Part shown: positions 1 through 11,700 of the stretch, piece after piece
How the letters are laid out: the number at the start of each line of letters is the position of its first letter
Numbering within the stretch: position 1 is the first letter of the stretch
Assembly (NCBI RefSeq): GCF_020740795.1
Contig: NC_067283.1
Coordinates: 2,383,659 to 2,447,658 of the forward strand
Reading direction: 5' to 3'
DNA length: 64,000 nucleotides
DNA from: Apus apus
Lineage: Eukaryota > Chordata > Aves > Apodiformes > Apodidae
Made by a program: the position numbers and the translations under genes
Notes under the pieces: model-generated
The model's input: only the letters and a program-made list of their open reading frames with translations
Databases searched by the model: none
What the model was told of the DNA's origin: nothing

Positions 1-1984
1 TTTTGCATTCATAGGAAGGAGAGAATTGAATAACCAACTCTGAATTTGTGAACAGTTTGGAGACACAAGCCAGAGTTTTAAAACTCTCTCCAGCACACCA
101 TCAAGAGCACAGTAGCACTTGTTTAACAGTCTAACCTGAGGTGTACAGAAATCTATCAGGGGTACATGGAAAGGACAGCTGTGGCTAAAGCGATTTCCAA
201 GCTCAGTCTTTCTGTCACATGTCCATTCAGCCTGCCAAGCAACTTGGGTTGGCTGTCTGCTTGTTTGAATCATTTGGACCACTCTTAGCTGCCTCCATAG
301 GGTGCCAAACCATTGAGAAGGAGTAACTGGACACATGTGCAAAAGCCATTAAGTTACTTCAAGGCAGGAAGTTACCTCCTGCCAGCTGAACGACCATTAC
401 TGGTTATGTACTTTTTGTCACCCCACTCCATGAAGATACTTTATGTTAACATGATCACCTGACCTTAGAGGGAGATGATGAGGTTGCTTGTGCCTGGTTG
501 CCTGCCTCAACAGGCAGTAGGTCAGTAATCTAAATAGCCTCTTACTTAATAGCCCATCACCTGCTGTTTTAATAAGACCTTTTCTGCCACAAGTTTTGTC
601 TACTCCAAAGTTAGGGTTTAGTTCATGGTTTCTTATTATTTTTTCTTTGTTTTAAACATCTTGAGCACTTGGACATCAAGTGGCTGCTGCTTGATTTCTT
701 GATTTCTAGCCTTTCTCCTCATTCGCATGAAAAAGCATCTGTGAACCATCCCACAACTGTGGTCCAGAGAAGCATCATCTCATTGCACACACCTATGTGT
801 GAGTGGATTATGTTGTTTCTCAGAGGCTTTGTAAACCAAATCCACCCATGTCTGAGTCATTAGTAGTTTGTAAGATGAACAGTAGCAGGTTTTGGTTATT
901 TAAAGCTCATCTGATGTGAACTTTAGGTACTATATATTTCTAGGGAGCCACTGTGAAGAAATATACAAGCAAGACAACATGTAGCCTGGGATAATGACCT
1001 TTTATTCTCATTGTCATTGTTTAGCCAGACTAAATTTGGCCACATCCTCCCTATTATGAGTTTCAGCCAATGACTCGGTGAGAGTAACTTTGCAATCACA
1101 TCGTGACAGTGACATTCTGCAAAGGTATCATGACTTCTCTGGCAAAGTATCAGTTGACTAACGCTATCCCATGAAAAGCTGATGGAATCCATCAACCTCC
1201 TGAGCTTAACATTGGTCTACTCAAACTATTGGCACAGAGCAACTGGCCCAAACTGGAGCACTCTGTAATTGTCCTGAATCAGACCATACTTTGTGGGCTG
1301 TTTCACTGGAAGCATAGAAGATCCAAAAGGGAGAGCAGGAGTCCAGGGGTTTTGGCCTTGCTGTAGACAAGTCACTCCATCTTCATGCAAAATGGGCACA
1401 AATACTGTTCTCCAGCTCATGGCAACACTACAAGGACAACTACATTTAAACTTCTGAGGCACTACATTGGCTGTGATTGGGGGGCAGCTCAAGGACTTAA
1501 AATGCACAGATCTCAGAGTTCACTTGGCAAGGATGGACCATGCTGGGCTTGTTAAGGACCTGTTGGCTTTGCTTTCTGCAGCCATAATTAGTGCAGAGAG
1601 AAAAGGAGAGTACTTGCTCCTATGAAGGCTGGGAGCATCGCTTCCCCTGAAAGCCTGGGGGCTTTCAAAGGGAGAGAAGACTGCAATGAGACCAAACAGA
1701 TGAAGGTCTCCACCTCTCAACCAATTAGTGGGGATCATTTCACCTCTCCTAAAGCATATTGTGACCTCAGGCTGGAAAAACACCATCCTTCTCATGTAGG
1801 CAACACGCTTGCCACTGTACTAGGGCTTATGGTCTTTTGAGGCTTACATTAGCCACATGAGCAGGCTGGCTCCAGGACCCAAGGTCAAGAGTAGAGGTCA
1901 AGAGTAGTGTTGAAGGAGGCACAGAGGCTCCCACAATCACTTACTTTAGGCCTTTTTCAACAGATGGGAAGAAAGAAGTGCACA
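1..1984. other. Downstream intergenic sequence, no recognisable gene
   Basis: Several open frames of 64-93 codons occur on both strands, but none shows a recognisable domain or codon bias and none has convincing splice context. There is another AATAAA in the minus sense at 1006..1001 and a 13-base tandem duplicate near 1883-1908. I see no CR1 or SINE fragment and no RNA gene here. Confidence 0.6.
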
Positions 1985-2007
1985 TTTCAAGTATAATTTA
2001 AAATACA

Positions 2008-2013
2008 TTTATT
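2008..2013 (-). promoter_or_regulatory. Candidate distal poly(A) signal AATAAA
   Basis: AATAAA in the transcript sense, in the context ACAATAAATG, is followed by U-rich sequence (TGTATTTTA, then a CTTCTTTCTTCC stretch). It lies at the left limit of the AT-rich block downstream of WNT9A, which makes it a plausible distal 3' end about 6.3 kb after the stop codon. Confidence 0.4.
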
Positions 2014-4185
2014 GTTTCATTTGTTCTGGCTTTTTTTGTTATACAAAGATGTTAAATAACTTAAATACATTCTCAACAGTCACTCAGAATCAGATTTATA
2101 CCTACAAGCTGTACATATGAGGTAGAGAAAAATAACTTAGGCTCCCATAAGACATTGGAAAAAAAAAATACAACCCAAAAACGAAAAACGAAAGAAAAAT
2201 ACTAATCCTTCATGTTAGTATTCCCACCTCCCTTTAAAAGGAAATGCCATCCCAAATGTGCAAAACAAATCCTAGACTTTACATTCAGGTCTTAAAGCGC
2301 ATTGTTAGAGACTGGGATGAGGTGGAATGAGGGAAAATTTCTGTGCTGGTTTGGTGATTGCTGCTCCAGATGGTTCCATGCCCAAGGGGAGCTGGCAGGG
2401 TTATCCACACATACCTTGATTAGTCCTGAATTCATCCCCACTTCTATTAACCTGGGTTAACATGTCTTTATCCCCTTCTGTTGTCAACAGAGAGAAGCTG
2501 GCACCTCCATATGGGCCAAAACACCTAGAGGTGTCTACACTGACTGCACACAACAGGCTCCTTATTTAAGGGGGTTGAGTCCAGGCCCACTGCAAACATC
2601 CCACTAAGCCAAGCATGTGAACATCTCTGCCAACTTTCCTGAGCAACCCCGTGATGAAATGGAAGATTGGATGAGGGAGGAATCTCCTGTCTCTTGGGTT
2701 CACCTTGAATCATCTATGATCTTAACTTACACCCTACCCAGTCCCTGAATCTGAAGAAATGTAGTAACAGGAAGCCTACCATGATGCCAGAGATGATCTG
2801 AGCTTGCAATACCCACTTGCTTTTATTCCCCACCCACAAGTACCAGAGATTCCCTTTTTTTTTTTTTTCTTCTCAGAAATATTCTCTTTGCTGCAATATG
2901 TAAATAGTTTGGTCAAGTTCAATGTTCATCAGCTAAAAATAGATCTAAAAGCTATCCAATATTAATATCCATGACCCTAATCTTGAAAGACCTGGCAATT
3001 ACCAGATCTCTACAGGCCTGATCCTGTGCCTTCCTGAGCCTCCTTCAAATTACACGAGCAACAATGGTCATAAAAGGCACTATTTCTCTTGCAGGGAAAT
3101 GTTGCTCTCCAAAATTCATCACCTAGTTAGCATCCTGAAGAGTGAAAGCCAGGACGAGCTAACCATGGAAACCAGACTCAACCCAACAGATGTGCACGTA
3201 GAACCAAATAAACCGAGGAAGGAAGAGCTTTGCTGCACCTGTTTTATCCAGTACAGAACAGACCAAATTTTACTGCAACATCAACAGAGGAATTTTTCAC
3301 AGGCACCATAATCCACCAGAAAATTACCCTAAGCAGTATCTACTCCACAAAAGTACCCTTGAGAAATCTGCCCCTTCATCTGGGTTCTCCTCTAATCCTA
3401 CTGCAGCCAAACAAACTAATAAACATTGGCAAAAATAGGGCAGCTGAAAAACAAAGAAATCCAAGACCTAGGCTGAGGGGAGGCAGATGTGTACGAGCTG
3501 GCCGACCACAAAAAAATGCTCAGAAAATATTTAGCCCCCTGCTCAGGTCTCTAAACCAGCAATCCCAAACACCCTTTTGAAAACAGATGGTCCATCACTC
3601 ATCCATTCTCTCCAAAGGTGAACAACAGGCTTCCTGAACCTCAGCAGACCAAGTCTCCAGCTCCCAGTTTTGCACTGCCCCATCTAACTAGACACAAACT
3701 GCTCATGTTAGTGCAAGCCTGGAATTTGGTCCTCTTCATTTAACCTTCCCAGATACTCAGATGTATTTTGGTTTCTCCAACAACTTTTTTAAGAGTCATT
3801 CTTCCCAGGCCAACTGAGAAAAACATCTAATTATTGTAAATAGGTTTTGGCTTCCCTTAATCCAGAGCCATCTCAAGACCAGGATGCATGACTGAAAAAT
3901 GGGTAAGCTTAAATTTTGGGGGCAGAATTTTGTGTTTTAATTCCAAGCTACTCATCCTTCACAACTCATATTTACTGTCTAGAAGAATAATTTTTAAAAC
4001 ACCCCTTTAATTAAACACTGCTTGTCTCACTAACTGGAGTCTTTTGAGAGCTGGAAGACAATGAGAACGTAATGTTTAGGACTTGTTTTGCATGTCCCCA
4101 CATCTGGCATATATGAGTCAGTCACACAGAATAGAAGCTTGTTAAAAAAAACAGATGACGGGTGCAACAATTATTTGTGTGGGGT

Positions 4186-4191
4186 TTTATT
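4186..4191 (-). promoter_or_regulatory. Candidate intermediate poly(A) signal AATAAA
   Basis: AATAAA in the transcript sense sits in an A-rich context. The sequence after it is AT-rich with only a short TTGTTG stretch, a weaker downstream element than at the 6186 site. It is listed because it is the only other perfect hexamer noticed in this part of the 3' region. Confidence 0.25.
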
Positions 4192-4379
4192 TCTTTTAAT
4201 AGAAAATTCTAATATAAAACAGCAAACATTTTCAGTTTGCCTTGTTTACAAAAATATTATATATATTTTTTTTATATTTCTGACATAGCTAAATGCACTA
4301 TTCAATAAAAATATTCTTCCATCAGCTAACTTCTCTTTTAAAAAAATTAATAAAAAAAGTTATATAAATAATGGTTGCA

Positions 4380-4391
4380 CCCCCCCCCCCC
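4380..4391. repeat. C12 homopolymer (G12 in the WNT9A transcript)
   Basis: Twelve consecutive C on the plus strand followed by ACCCC. It lies in the probable 3' UTR. Length is likely to be polymorphic or prone to sequencing error. Confidence 0.85.
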
Positions 4392-5761
4392 ACCCCAAAA
4401 CTGATCTCACAAGTCTTGCTGGATCAGCTTAGGAGAACCAACACTTTGACACTTTTGGGGAGACAGGGGGTGAAAGGGGATCAGAAACCAGAGACCTCCC
4501 TTACACCCACCCGTCCTTCTCCAGTTACATCTGCTGCAAAAAACCTGTTTCTCTGGGGGTAAGAAAAAAGGGAAAAGTTGCTTTGCACTTTTGTTTTTTT
4601 CTTCATATGAAATGACACCGTGAAAGGTTCAGGGACCCAAGTCCATTCTTGTAGTAGTTTTACAAAAAATGAGTAATGTGGTTGAATTGCACTGGAGATC
4701 CAGTGGTGTGATGGTAGAATCAGCCTCTCTGGAAAAATCCATTTTCATACAGATGACACAAAACCATTTTTTTCAGGACACTACCCAATGTTTTATAGAG
4801 TAATTCAGGGTCTCTCATCTAGGGTTGTCTGAACTCATGTATGGAGTAGCACAAGCAAAAGTTCCTGCTCCATGGGTAAAATTCAGTTTCAACACACATC
4901 CATTACCAGCAGAAAACCCAGGTCAAGCACTTAAGAGGGTTTTGAGAGGGTTTGACGACATTTCTGCCAGATATTACTCATTTCATCCTACTCAAGCTCC
5001 ACTGGATTTTTCCAAAACGAGGCTTTCTTCCCCATTTTTTCTTCAAAGATAAGGAAAACATTGGAAAACGCTGGAACTAAATACACCCCCACACCCAAAA
5101 CACACACAACGTGGTGGGGGGAAGAAGAAAAATAACCCACATATGTTTTACCACCGTAGGTCAAAAGGCCAAGAAGACAAGTTCTCCTGATTTCAGAATG
5201 TTAGTATTTTTTATACACTGCCTATACATTTAACACATGTGCCTCGCTACTATTTAGTTATTTATATTTTTTTTTTAACCACAGGAGAATAAACCTTGCT
5301 ATTTACAATATACAACAGGCAAGTAATATATCCACATTAACATAAATACAATTTGTTTTTTGTGGTGGGGTCTTTTTTTGTGTGTTTTTCTTTTTTTTTT
5401 TTAAATACTTACAGAAAGCATCCAGGCTTCAGTGCGTGAGTTATAATACACAGAAGAGCTCTTTCACTCAGTAGTTCATTCACTCTTTGCCTCTTACTTC
5501 TAGTCAAGCTTTGACACTCTTCCTTACTGCCCACCCATCTCTCTCTCTCTCTCCCCAGTGCCAAACACACCAAGGTACCCTAACCCATAGGACCCAGGCA
5601 TTTGTTCTGCAAGGATATTGATGCCAACACCTCCCTTCTCTTCTGCATCTAGGGACTCATTCTCCTCTCACACCAGTGCAATGTGGAGTTACTCCAGCGA
5701 GGTCAATGGAAACAGAGACACCAGTGAAAAGAAGAAAAATTAGGCCCATGGTTTAAATATA

Positions 5762-5797
5762 ACAATAATAATAATAATTAATAATAATAATAATAAT
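5762..5797. repeat. (AAT)n microsatellite
   Basis: About twelve AAT-type units with one interruption, in the probable 3' UTR of WNT9A (ATT repeats in the transcript). Confidence 0.9.
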
Positions 5798-6000
5798 GCA
5801 CATAAATTGCAGCCCATTCTTTTAGAAAAAAAAATATTTAAAAAGAAAAAACAAAAAAGAAAAAAAAGAATGGAGCCAGAAATAGTAATTCAGACCCCAA
5901 AATCCTCATGTTATGAGCAGGTTTGGATCTGGCCTTATTGGAGGGGAAAAGCTATTCTAGCACACACACAAAAACGTAACAGTGAGTTTGCACATATGTG

Positions 6001-6028
6001 AGAGAGAGGGAGAGAGGGAGAAAGAGAA
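6001..6028. repeat. (AG)n-rich low-complexity tract
   Basis: Imperfect GAGA/GGGAGA purine repeat on the plus strand, again in the probable 3' UTR. Confidence 0.8.
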
Positions 6029-6131
6029 TTTAACATAATACCACATTGAAACCATAAGAAGGTCCTTCTGAAGGGCTTTACAATAAATAAATGTTTGTTC
6101 AATATTTATATATATATATATTTAAGTGTCA

Positions 6132-6191
6132 GCATGTGTGTATATATACACACATGCACACACTGAATAATATGTTTCTAGTCAGTTTATT
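6132..6191 (-). promoter_or_regulatory. Candidate proximal poly(A) signal with GU-rich downstream element
   Basis: In the WNT9A transcript sense AAUAAA occupies 6191..6186. About 29 bases further on, from 6157 down to 6132, comes an alternating UG/UA/CA segment that starts GCAUGUGUGUAUA and is a perfect palindrome. UG-rich sequence 20-40 bases past AAUAAA is the usual CstF-binding downstream element. Usage is inferred; 3'-end reads ending near 6165-6175 would confirm it. Confidence 0.45.
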
Positions 6192-8279
6192 TTTTAAACC
6201 ATTAGATAAACTGCTCATGGGTGGCTTTCAAAGCAGTGCATCTCCCAGAAACCATGAGACCTTCCTGCAAGCCTCCTGCATTGAATGCACCACCACGCAT
6301 CTGCCATGGTGGAAGGGACAAACACCTTGTGCAGATTCCTCCTTTTCCACCACTACTCCAGCCTCCAAAACTGTACAGCAAATAAGCAAACATCCACGTA
6401 AGTGATAATACACTTCACAGGGCCATACAGCTATCAACAGTAACATCCTGTCCCTCCCCATGCCTCTACCCCAAGATTTGATGTCAACAACCCAGGCTGG
6501 ACTGCAGGTATTTGTTACCAAGAAAAAAAATAATAGTCTTTTCTCCTCCCAGTAGATGCACATGAACAGCTTAAATATTAGTGGCTACTATTCGGGGAAA
6601 GAAAAAAGAAAAAAGAAAAAAATCTTGAAAAATAATGGTCCATCTTGGGAAACTGCTCTCTTTTTGCTTGGCTAATATCTACTACTGCTTGAAAAACTCC
6701 AGCCAGCTTTTCTCTTTTGAGAAACAGATCAATGGCTTATATAAAATTGGTGGAAATTGCTACTGCTGGACAATCAAAAAATGCTACCAAAAATAAAATG
6801 CTCTCTGCTCTCCAGTGTTTCCTCAGAAAGCTTTGTAGAGGACTTCACTGGCTGCTTCCAATCCAGTTTTATATGACTGAAGGATATTGCCACATCAAGT
6901 TCTGGATTGTAAGTATCCTCTTCAAAGGAAAAAAAGAAATGCTGAAGGTTGTCATCTATTTCACAGATCTACCACTGCAGTCATGTTTTGCTTCTCGGGC
7001 CACTTGGAAATTTGCCTTTTACGTCAATTACTTGTTCTGAATCCAATAGTTGGTTACCATTGAGCAGTTATATTTTTAAAATACAGTTTTTGATCTAGTG
7101 GTTAAAAAAAAAATCTTAAGGTCATAAGGTTTACATACAGCTTGTGTCATGTACCACCATGAGAGTAAATGGAATGATGACCTAGTAAAAGAAAAGTCAA
7201 CTCCTCCAGAGGCCTGATTCAGTCCCAAACTGCTGCTGTACACTGCAAGACAGCACTGCATTCCAAGATGCACTCAAATTTCACTTGTTCTACTCAGAAA
7301 GACATGTCTGAATTCAGCTGGCATAAGACGAAAAAGTTCCAGTTCAGATTTCTCAAGCGGTTACCACAGGGTGAATTAGATCAACAAGAGGTGGGAAGAG
7401 GAGAGAAAAATAAATCATGCACGAAGTGAAAATAAAACAAAAGCATCTAGTGGTTTTAAAAAATTATTTAAAAAAAAAATCAAGACAGCCATAGTGCTAA
7501 AGAAACGGCATTTGAATAAATGTTTTTCTTTAAAAAAAAGAATACTTGATTGGACTGAAGGGAACAGGCACATCTGGTTTTCTACTGTCTTCCCAACCGC
7601 TTTCTTGGATATATTTCTGTCTGCAATATGGTGGACCCAACATTTTTTGAGCTGTATTTGGTGATCAAAGTATGGAGATCTGGAGTAGCTGTTAAAAAGC
7701 TTACCCTCCCAGTGGGTCTCTTTGTCAGAGCCTTGTTTCCATCAAGGCTGTTCCTGCTTTCCCTACACACTCCTCACCAGTTATAGAAGGGGAAAAAAAT
7801 GACCACTTCCCGTACCATCACATTCAAAGCAGAAAGATCTTTCTTCTATATCTGCTTAGCTCTTTAAGCAGTTGGGTAGGCTTCAGGAATAAAATAGTAT
7901 ATGTTATTTATGCCAAAGAGAATATATTAGCCCAGGAGTTCATGGAGGATTGGTGAAAAAAATCAAGATGTTCCAAGGATGAACGATCCATCAAACTGCA
8001 TGGATGACTAAGGTGAAGGTCAACTGGTGTCTAACCCCAGTGTGACAGGCACTTATTTCCACATGGTTGGACCTCATTAAAATTCAGTCTACAGGAAAAC
8101 AAAACAAAAACAAAAACAAAACAGCAACACAGCTGGGTCACCTGTACCCTACAAAGTGCTTATGTCTCAACATAGCTTTCAGATCCCAGAAGGTCAATCA
8201 AACCCTGTTTGTCTCCATATGTAGTTCTCATAGATCACCGTCGCCCATCACCGAGGGTTGCCATCAAGCAGAAGATGTG

Positions 8280-8753
8280 TCAGTCTTTGCAGGTGTAAAC
8301 CTCTTCTCTCTGGGTGCATTGCTTGCATTCCACATAGCAGCACCAACGGACCTGGCACTGGCACGGACGGGTGACCACCCGGCTCTGCGTGTTGTGCCCT
8401 CGCCCGCAGCAGATGCTGTCACAGTTCTTGTCTTTGTAACATTTCCTTCCCGAAGTCCCAGGCGAGTATCTACTCATCATACAGAAGCTCGGGGAATCGT
8501 CAATGTAGACAAGATCCGTAGTCCTTGGGATTTGATCACTGTGACCAGGGATGGACTTCTTGGGTGGGGAGATGTCTCCTTCCCCTGTGGCCTCATTGGT
8601 AGTGCTGCCCACTTTGAGCGATGTCTCATACTTTTGCTTCAGCTGCTTCCCTATTTCATGGAATGGAGAGAGCTGCCTCCAGCAAGTTCGGACAGTACAG
8701 GATCCAGATACACCGTGGCACTTACAGGTTGTCTCCACTCCAGCTTTGATCAC
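8280..8753 (-). CDS. WNT9A: WNT9A coding exon 4 (acylation site, C-terminal finger, stop)
   Basis: The acceptor is TGTCTGCAG at 8754 upward and the stop TGA is at 8282..8280. The exon encodes residues 207-363. It starts [14 protein letters not shown], contains the acylated-serine motif SGSC (S224), a low-conservation linker (about 261-285, a little shorter than the human protein by my recollection), and the C-terminal cysteine finger including [13 protein letters not shown] and [13 protein letters not shown]. Sixteen cysteines fall in this exon. The last residue is Asp where I recall Gly in mammals. The antisense 255-residue open frame over this exon is a shadow. Confidence 0.97.
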   Translation of the reverse strand: MIKAGVETTCKCHGVSGSCTVRTCWRQLSPFHEIGKQLKQKYETSLKVGSTTNEATGEGDISPPKKSIPGHSDQIPRTTDLVYIDDSPSFCMMSRYSPGTSGRKCYKDKNCDSICCGRGHNTQSRVVTRPCQCQVRWCCYVECKQCTQREEVYTCKD

Positions 8754-11700
8754 CTGCAGACACACAGCCCCAAAAGAAAATCAGTTATGGGGAAAGAAAT
8801 CAAGGCACAGACACAAAAACCCCCACATTTCTAGAAGACAATCCTGGAACACAAAGGTGATGACAACACAAAAAAATACCTTTTTGCTCTTTTCCAAAAA
8901 TAGTCTACGTTTTAACTTTAAATAGGTTAAAGTATAACCAGCCCTTAAAAAAAAAACAAGTTGTAACAAAGTTTGTTTTACAGATCTGCCTCCTGTCAAG
9001 GTACCACTGAAAGTGCCCTTCCTTTGGGCATCTGTGGTATCTGTAAAAGTGAGAAAAATAAAATCTCCTCCTGCTGCCCATGATGGCATCTGCCAACATT
9101 ATGGCCTCATGACAGCAAAGACCTGGCTCCAGTCCACTTCCTGACCATCCAGTTCTTAATTATTTGGCTGCAGAAGTCCTGCTGAGCACCATGTGCAAAT
9201 GTGCAATAGGTCATGGGCTCAGAACTGGGGTCTGGCCTAATCCTGATATTACAGAGACATTTTTAGAAAGACACTGCATAATACAGCCTTCAGCAAAGCC
9301 TGGCCAGTGGTCACACTTCATTCCTGTGACAGCCAAGACCTTTTCAAATGCAATCCAATAATACACAGTAGCATTCAAACAAGTGACGGGTTGCAGGGAG
9401 AGATGTGTTGCTGCTTATAGGACTCAGCTGGGCCGGCTTGGTTAGGGGCTGTCACGCTTTGCGTGCCAAAGTGTCTAGCCAACTCTGCAAGAAATCCCAC
9501 AATGTTAGACAAGAGCGTACAGAACACATTTCAACACCAAGGGGAAAAAAATCCAACCCTCACCCATGCTGTCCCTCATGTAAAGTCACATTTCACTGGT
9601 CATCCAGAAGTCAGAGCCGGGTTCATGCGAAACAAAGCTCCTTTACCTGATTTCACGCCCAGACCATCAGCAAACTGGGCAAAATTGCTGAGATACTTGC
9701 AGAAGGGCTACACACTACAGTCATTCAGCAGTTTGGGCTTTTCTAAACCCTCCCACCTCTGCCAACTCATTCGCATCTGCTCCACCTGGAAAAGGAGACA
9801 ACCACCATTCTACTGAAAAGCAAGAAAGCAGTAGGAATTGGTTGGCTGGTAGACACCCTCCCGTGCACAAGCTTGGCTGGATCTAGAGCTGGTTACATAA
9901 GGCATGATCACAAAATGCAGGAAGGGAACCTGGACACAGGACAGGTCTCATCTGGAGCCCCCTCTCCATAGTGCAGTGGGACAGCAGCTGACATTGCAGG
10001 TGCAGTAAATTCAAGGCATCCACATGGGTCTGATAGATATAGCACAACATGTCAGAAATCCAGATCCTGATGGATTGGCAGTCAGCAGATAGCAGTAAAC
10101 CTTCAGTCAGGAGTAGGTATGTATGTTTAGGCACCTGAATCACACCAGCCAGCCAGGGTTGACCTCACTGAGGCAGACATTTGAGTTTAAATGCTTACCT
10201 TTGAGAAAAACCTCTAAATTTCCTCCCAATTTAGTGGAACCAAAGCAGACAGGGGATCTTTCAGGGAAGCAGACACCTGCACTAGGTCTATGGAATAGCT
10301 CTGCAGGCTCCACCAACTGTGCTGACTACACCTCCATCCACTAACAGGTTATCACACATAGAGATATCTTGGTTTAGGTATCTTAACCCAAACCAGGTTA
10401 GCAGAATTCAGGTATCTCAATATCAGCATCTAACATTATTTGAGGTACTGTAAAACATTGAACTTCATCATCAGCTGCCCCTCCAGGAACATAAAGTTCT
10501 CTCAAAGGATACTAATGCATATATTTAAGCAGATGAATCCTCCTCTCCTTGTCTGGAATGAACAGGCTGTGATTAATTATGGGCTTTTTCCATCTTTTTT
10601 TTTTTTTTTTTTCCTGACCTGCTTCTAAGCTCCTTGTTAAGCAGTGCCTAGGAGAGCTTAGATGTTGTGCATTGGTGGACCAAAGCATAAAAAGTTTCCG
10701 TTGTCCTAGTTCTCATGAATGTGCAAATTAATGAAATCCAGCATGTGGATTTTCATATGGCCAGTGTGCAAGTGTGGTGCATCCCAACCACACCATAAAC
10801 CTTCTTCTTGAAGGACCAGTAAGGGCTCAAGAATATTTTGAGGCAGCTCTAGTGAAAATCCTACAAAAATTTCTTCTCCAGCCAACCTCCCCTGCTTCTG
10901 TCAGTCATGGTGCAGCCACTCAAGGCAACGTGTGATGGAGAACTTCCTGTGGGCTCCTAACCATCCATGAGCCAAAATGAATCCTGGCAAAGCCCTTCTG
11001 TTTCCTGTCTCATTCCTCAGCTTCCACAAAAACCTTCCTCCTCTTGTTGCAGGCTCCTGTCAGAGAAACTTAAATCCATCTCATTGCTCCAGGAGGCAAA
11101 GTAAGACATATCCAAGTCAGCAGGTTGCTTGGAGCAGTACTGAAGAAACCTTTCCTGACTGGGCCATGGGACTAATGGGTAAATGGCTAGATCATGCTTT
11201 CAGACTTCCAGGGTAGGGAATAGAAGTACTTCCAGGCTAGAGTAACTTAACTTTTATTACCTAAAAAGTCTAGGGTACACAAGGGCAGAATAAGACTAAC
11301 AGAACATTGTCATTTCCAGAGCCATAGCTACCAGAGATACCTCTGTTTTTTTTTTCAAGCCACATCACAGCTCAGAGACTGATCTGCCTCCATCCTACGT
11401 AGACTTGAACCTCTCTTGAACACACATGGAATCACCACTTACTGAACAATCGTACTTCATCTGCACCAAGGTGAGCTGCCACATGCGTGTTTCTATCTTG
11501 TCACAAATATGAAGCAAAATGTATTAGCTTAAATCCAAAGCACAAAATACTTCCCTGTGGCCTAAACACCACAGGTAACAGAGTAGCAGAGTTGTAATTA
11601 CTCAGGAGTAACAACACAAGCATGCACTTGAATCCTTATTGTGTTATATGCTGCAGAGAGCATCTACCATGAAAGTCCAGTTGAATAAAATGTTTAAAGT

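Larger units (their letters stand above)
1985..8279 (-). other. WNT9A: Probable WNT9A 3' UTR and immediate 3' flank
   Basis: The segment runs downstream of the WNT9A stop. It is clearly AT-rich, has no convincing conserved reading frame, no recognisable CR1 fragment and many homopolymer and dinucleotide tracts, unlike the introns. Candidate AAUAAA hexamers in the transcript sense lie at 6191..6186, 4191..4186 and 2013..2008, giving 3' UTRs of about 2.1, 4.1 or 6.3 kb. Which is used cannot be read from the sequence. The UTR call rests on position and composition, with no transcript evidence. Confidence 0.55.

Noticed and set aside
8067..8834. 255-codon open frame on the plus strand
   Set aside because: It lies antisense over WNT9A exon 4. 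The opposite frame is a conserved Wnt exon, so this is a shadow frame with no domain of its own.
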